Below are positions 7,303 through 7,649 of a stretch of 7,649 nt of DNA, piece after piece. The first letter of the stretch is position 1. Every line of letters starts with the position of its first letter. A model generated the notes under the pieces. That model had not been told where the DNA came from, ran no database searches, and worked only from the letters and a program-made list of their open reading frames with translations. This DNA comes from Lachnospiraceae bacterium (GTDB lineage: Bacteria > Bacillota_A > Clostridia > Lachnospirales > Lachnospiraceae): contig JAFQDI010000004.1 of NCBI GenBank assembly GCA_017416055.1, positions 1 through 7,649 on the forward strand, read 5' to 3'. Both the position numbers and the translations under genes were made by a program.

Positions 7303-7327
7303 TCACGCAAACAATTAAGGTGAAAAC

Positions 7328-7649
7328 ATGCAGCAGCTAAATCAGGATATCAAAGAGAGAAATTTCCGACCGGTGTACTGTCTGTTCGGCGAGGAAGAGT
7401 ATCTGAAGCGAAACTATAAAAACCGGCTGATCCGGGCGATCGCCGGCGACGACACGATGAATATCAACCGATTTGTGGAGAAAGAGGCAGATGTTTTGGC
7501 GGTGATCGATGCGGCGGAGACCATGCCGTTCTTTGCGGATTATCGTCTCATCGTCATCGAGAACAGCGGCCTGTTCAAGCGGGAGGCGGACCACCTGGTC
7601 GAGTATCTGGATCGGATGCCGGACACGACCATCATGATTTTCGTGGAAA
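7328..7649 (+). CDS. holA: DNA polymerase III delta subunit, N-terminal part
   Basis: The first 107 codons of HolA, cut by the window end. HolA is the clamp-loader subunit that opens the beta sliding clamp during replication. The translation starts MQQLNQDIKERNFRPVYCLF and continues GEEEYLKRNYKNRL, matching the family's opening (phenylalanine-rich strand, then the degenerate P-loop-like GEExYL). Further on are DDTMNINRF, DAAETMPFFADYRLIVIENSG and, near the cut, an MPDTTIMIFVE strand, all typical of Firmicute HolA. The ATG is preceded by AAGGTG (7317-7322) at 5 bases, a moderate ribosome binding site. Only 25 bases separate it from the glycoside hydrolase, with no terminator or promoter seen between them. 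It is likely cotranscribed at least in part, although a promoter inside the upstream gene cannot be excluded. Confidence 0.95.
   Translation, partial: MQQLNQDIKERNFRPVYCLFGEEEYLKRNYKNRLIRAIAGDDTMNINRFVEKEADVLAVIDAAETMPFFADYRLIVIENSGLFKREADHLVEYLDRMPDTTIMIFVE

Overview
The window looks like chromosomal DNA from a Gram-positive anaerobe of the Clostridia, most likely a member of the Lachnospiraceae. This rests on protein style (a GerMN lipoprotein, a ComEC/Rec2 with a C-terminal metallo-beta-lactamase domain, a Firmicute-type HolA), strong AGGAGG ribosome binding sites, roughly balanced base composition and dense same-strand packing. It is an inference from sequence character, not from a database match. 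All six genes are on the + strand. I see no tRNA, rRNA, CRISPR array, insertion sequence or phage gene.

Layout. Positions 1-111 hold the last 36 codons of an OmpR/PhoB-type response regulator. Its partner, a membrane sensor histidine kinase, follows at 159-1601. A lipoprotein with two GerMN domains (1611-2555) starts 9 bases after the kinase stop. ComEC, the DNA-uptake channel protein (2557-4938), follows after one base. These four genes look like one transcription unit with tight translational linkage. A family 2 glycoside hydrolase resembling cytoplasmic beta-galactosidases (5008-7302) comes next, with its own extended -10 promoter in the short gap before it. The window ends inside holA (7328-7649, 5' part), the delta subunit of the DNA polymerase III clamp loader. 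No gap between genes exceeds 70 bases.

How the genes may work together. The regulator, kinase and lipoprotein form a sensory trio whose order recalls the actinobacterial mtrA-mtrB-lpqB operon, where the GerMN lipoprotein LpqB acts on the sensor kinase. ComEC lies directly downstream, so DNA uptake may share its transcript. The glycosidase appears to be a separate metabolic insert between comEC and holA; holA probably relies partly on readthrough from it.

The most unusual points are at the 5' end of comEC. Its conserved N-terminus can only be read from an ATA codon placed ideally behind an AGGAGG site, because the next normal start (GTG) would remove the first membrane segment. About 130 bases further in, inside the coding region, is a 16-pair perfect hairpin ending in a T run that resembles an intrinsic terminator. 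Together they could hold ComEC expression very low, or they could mark a gene being lost. A 117-residue C-terminal extension on the glycosidase is also unexplained.
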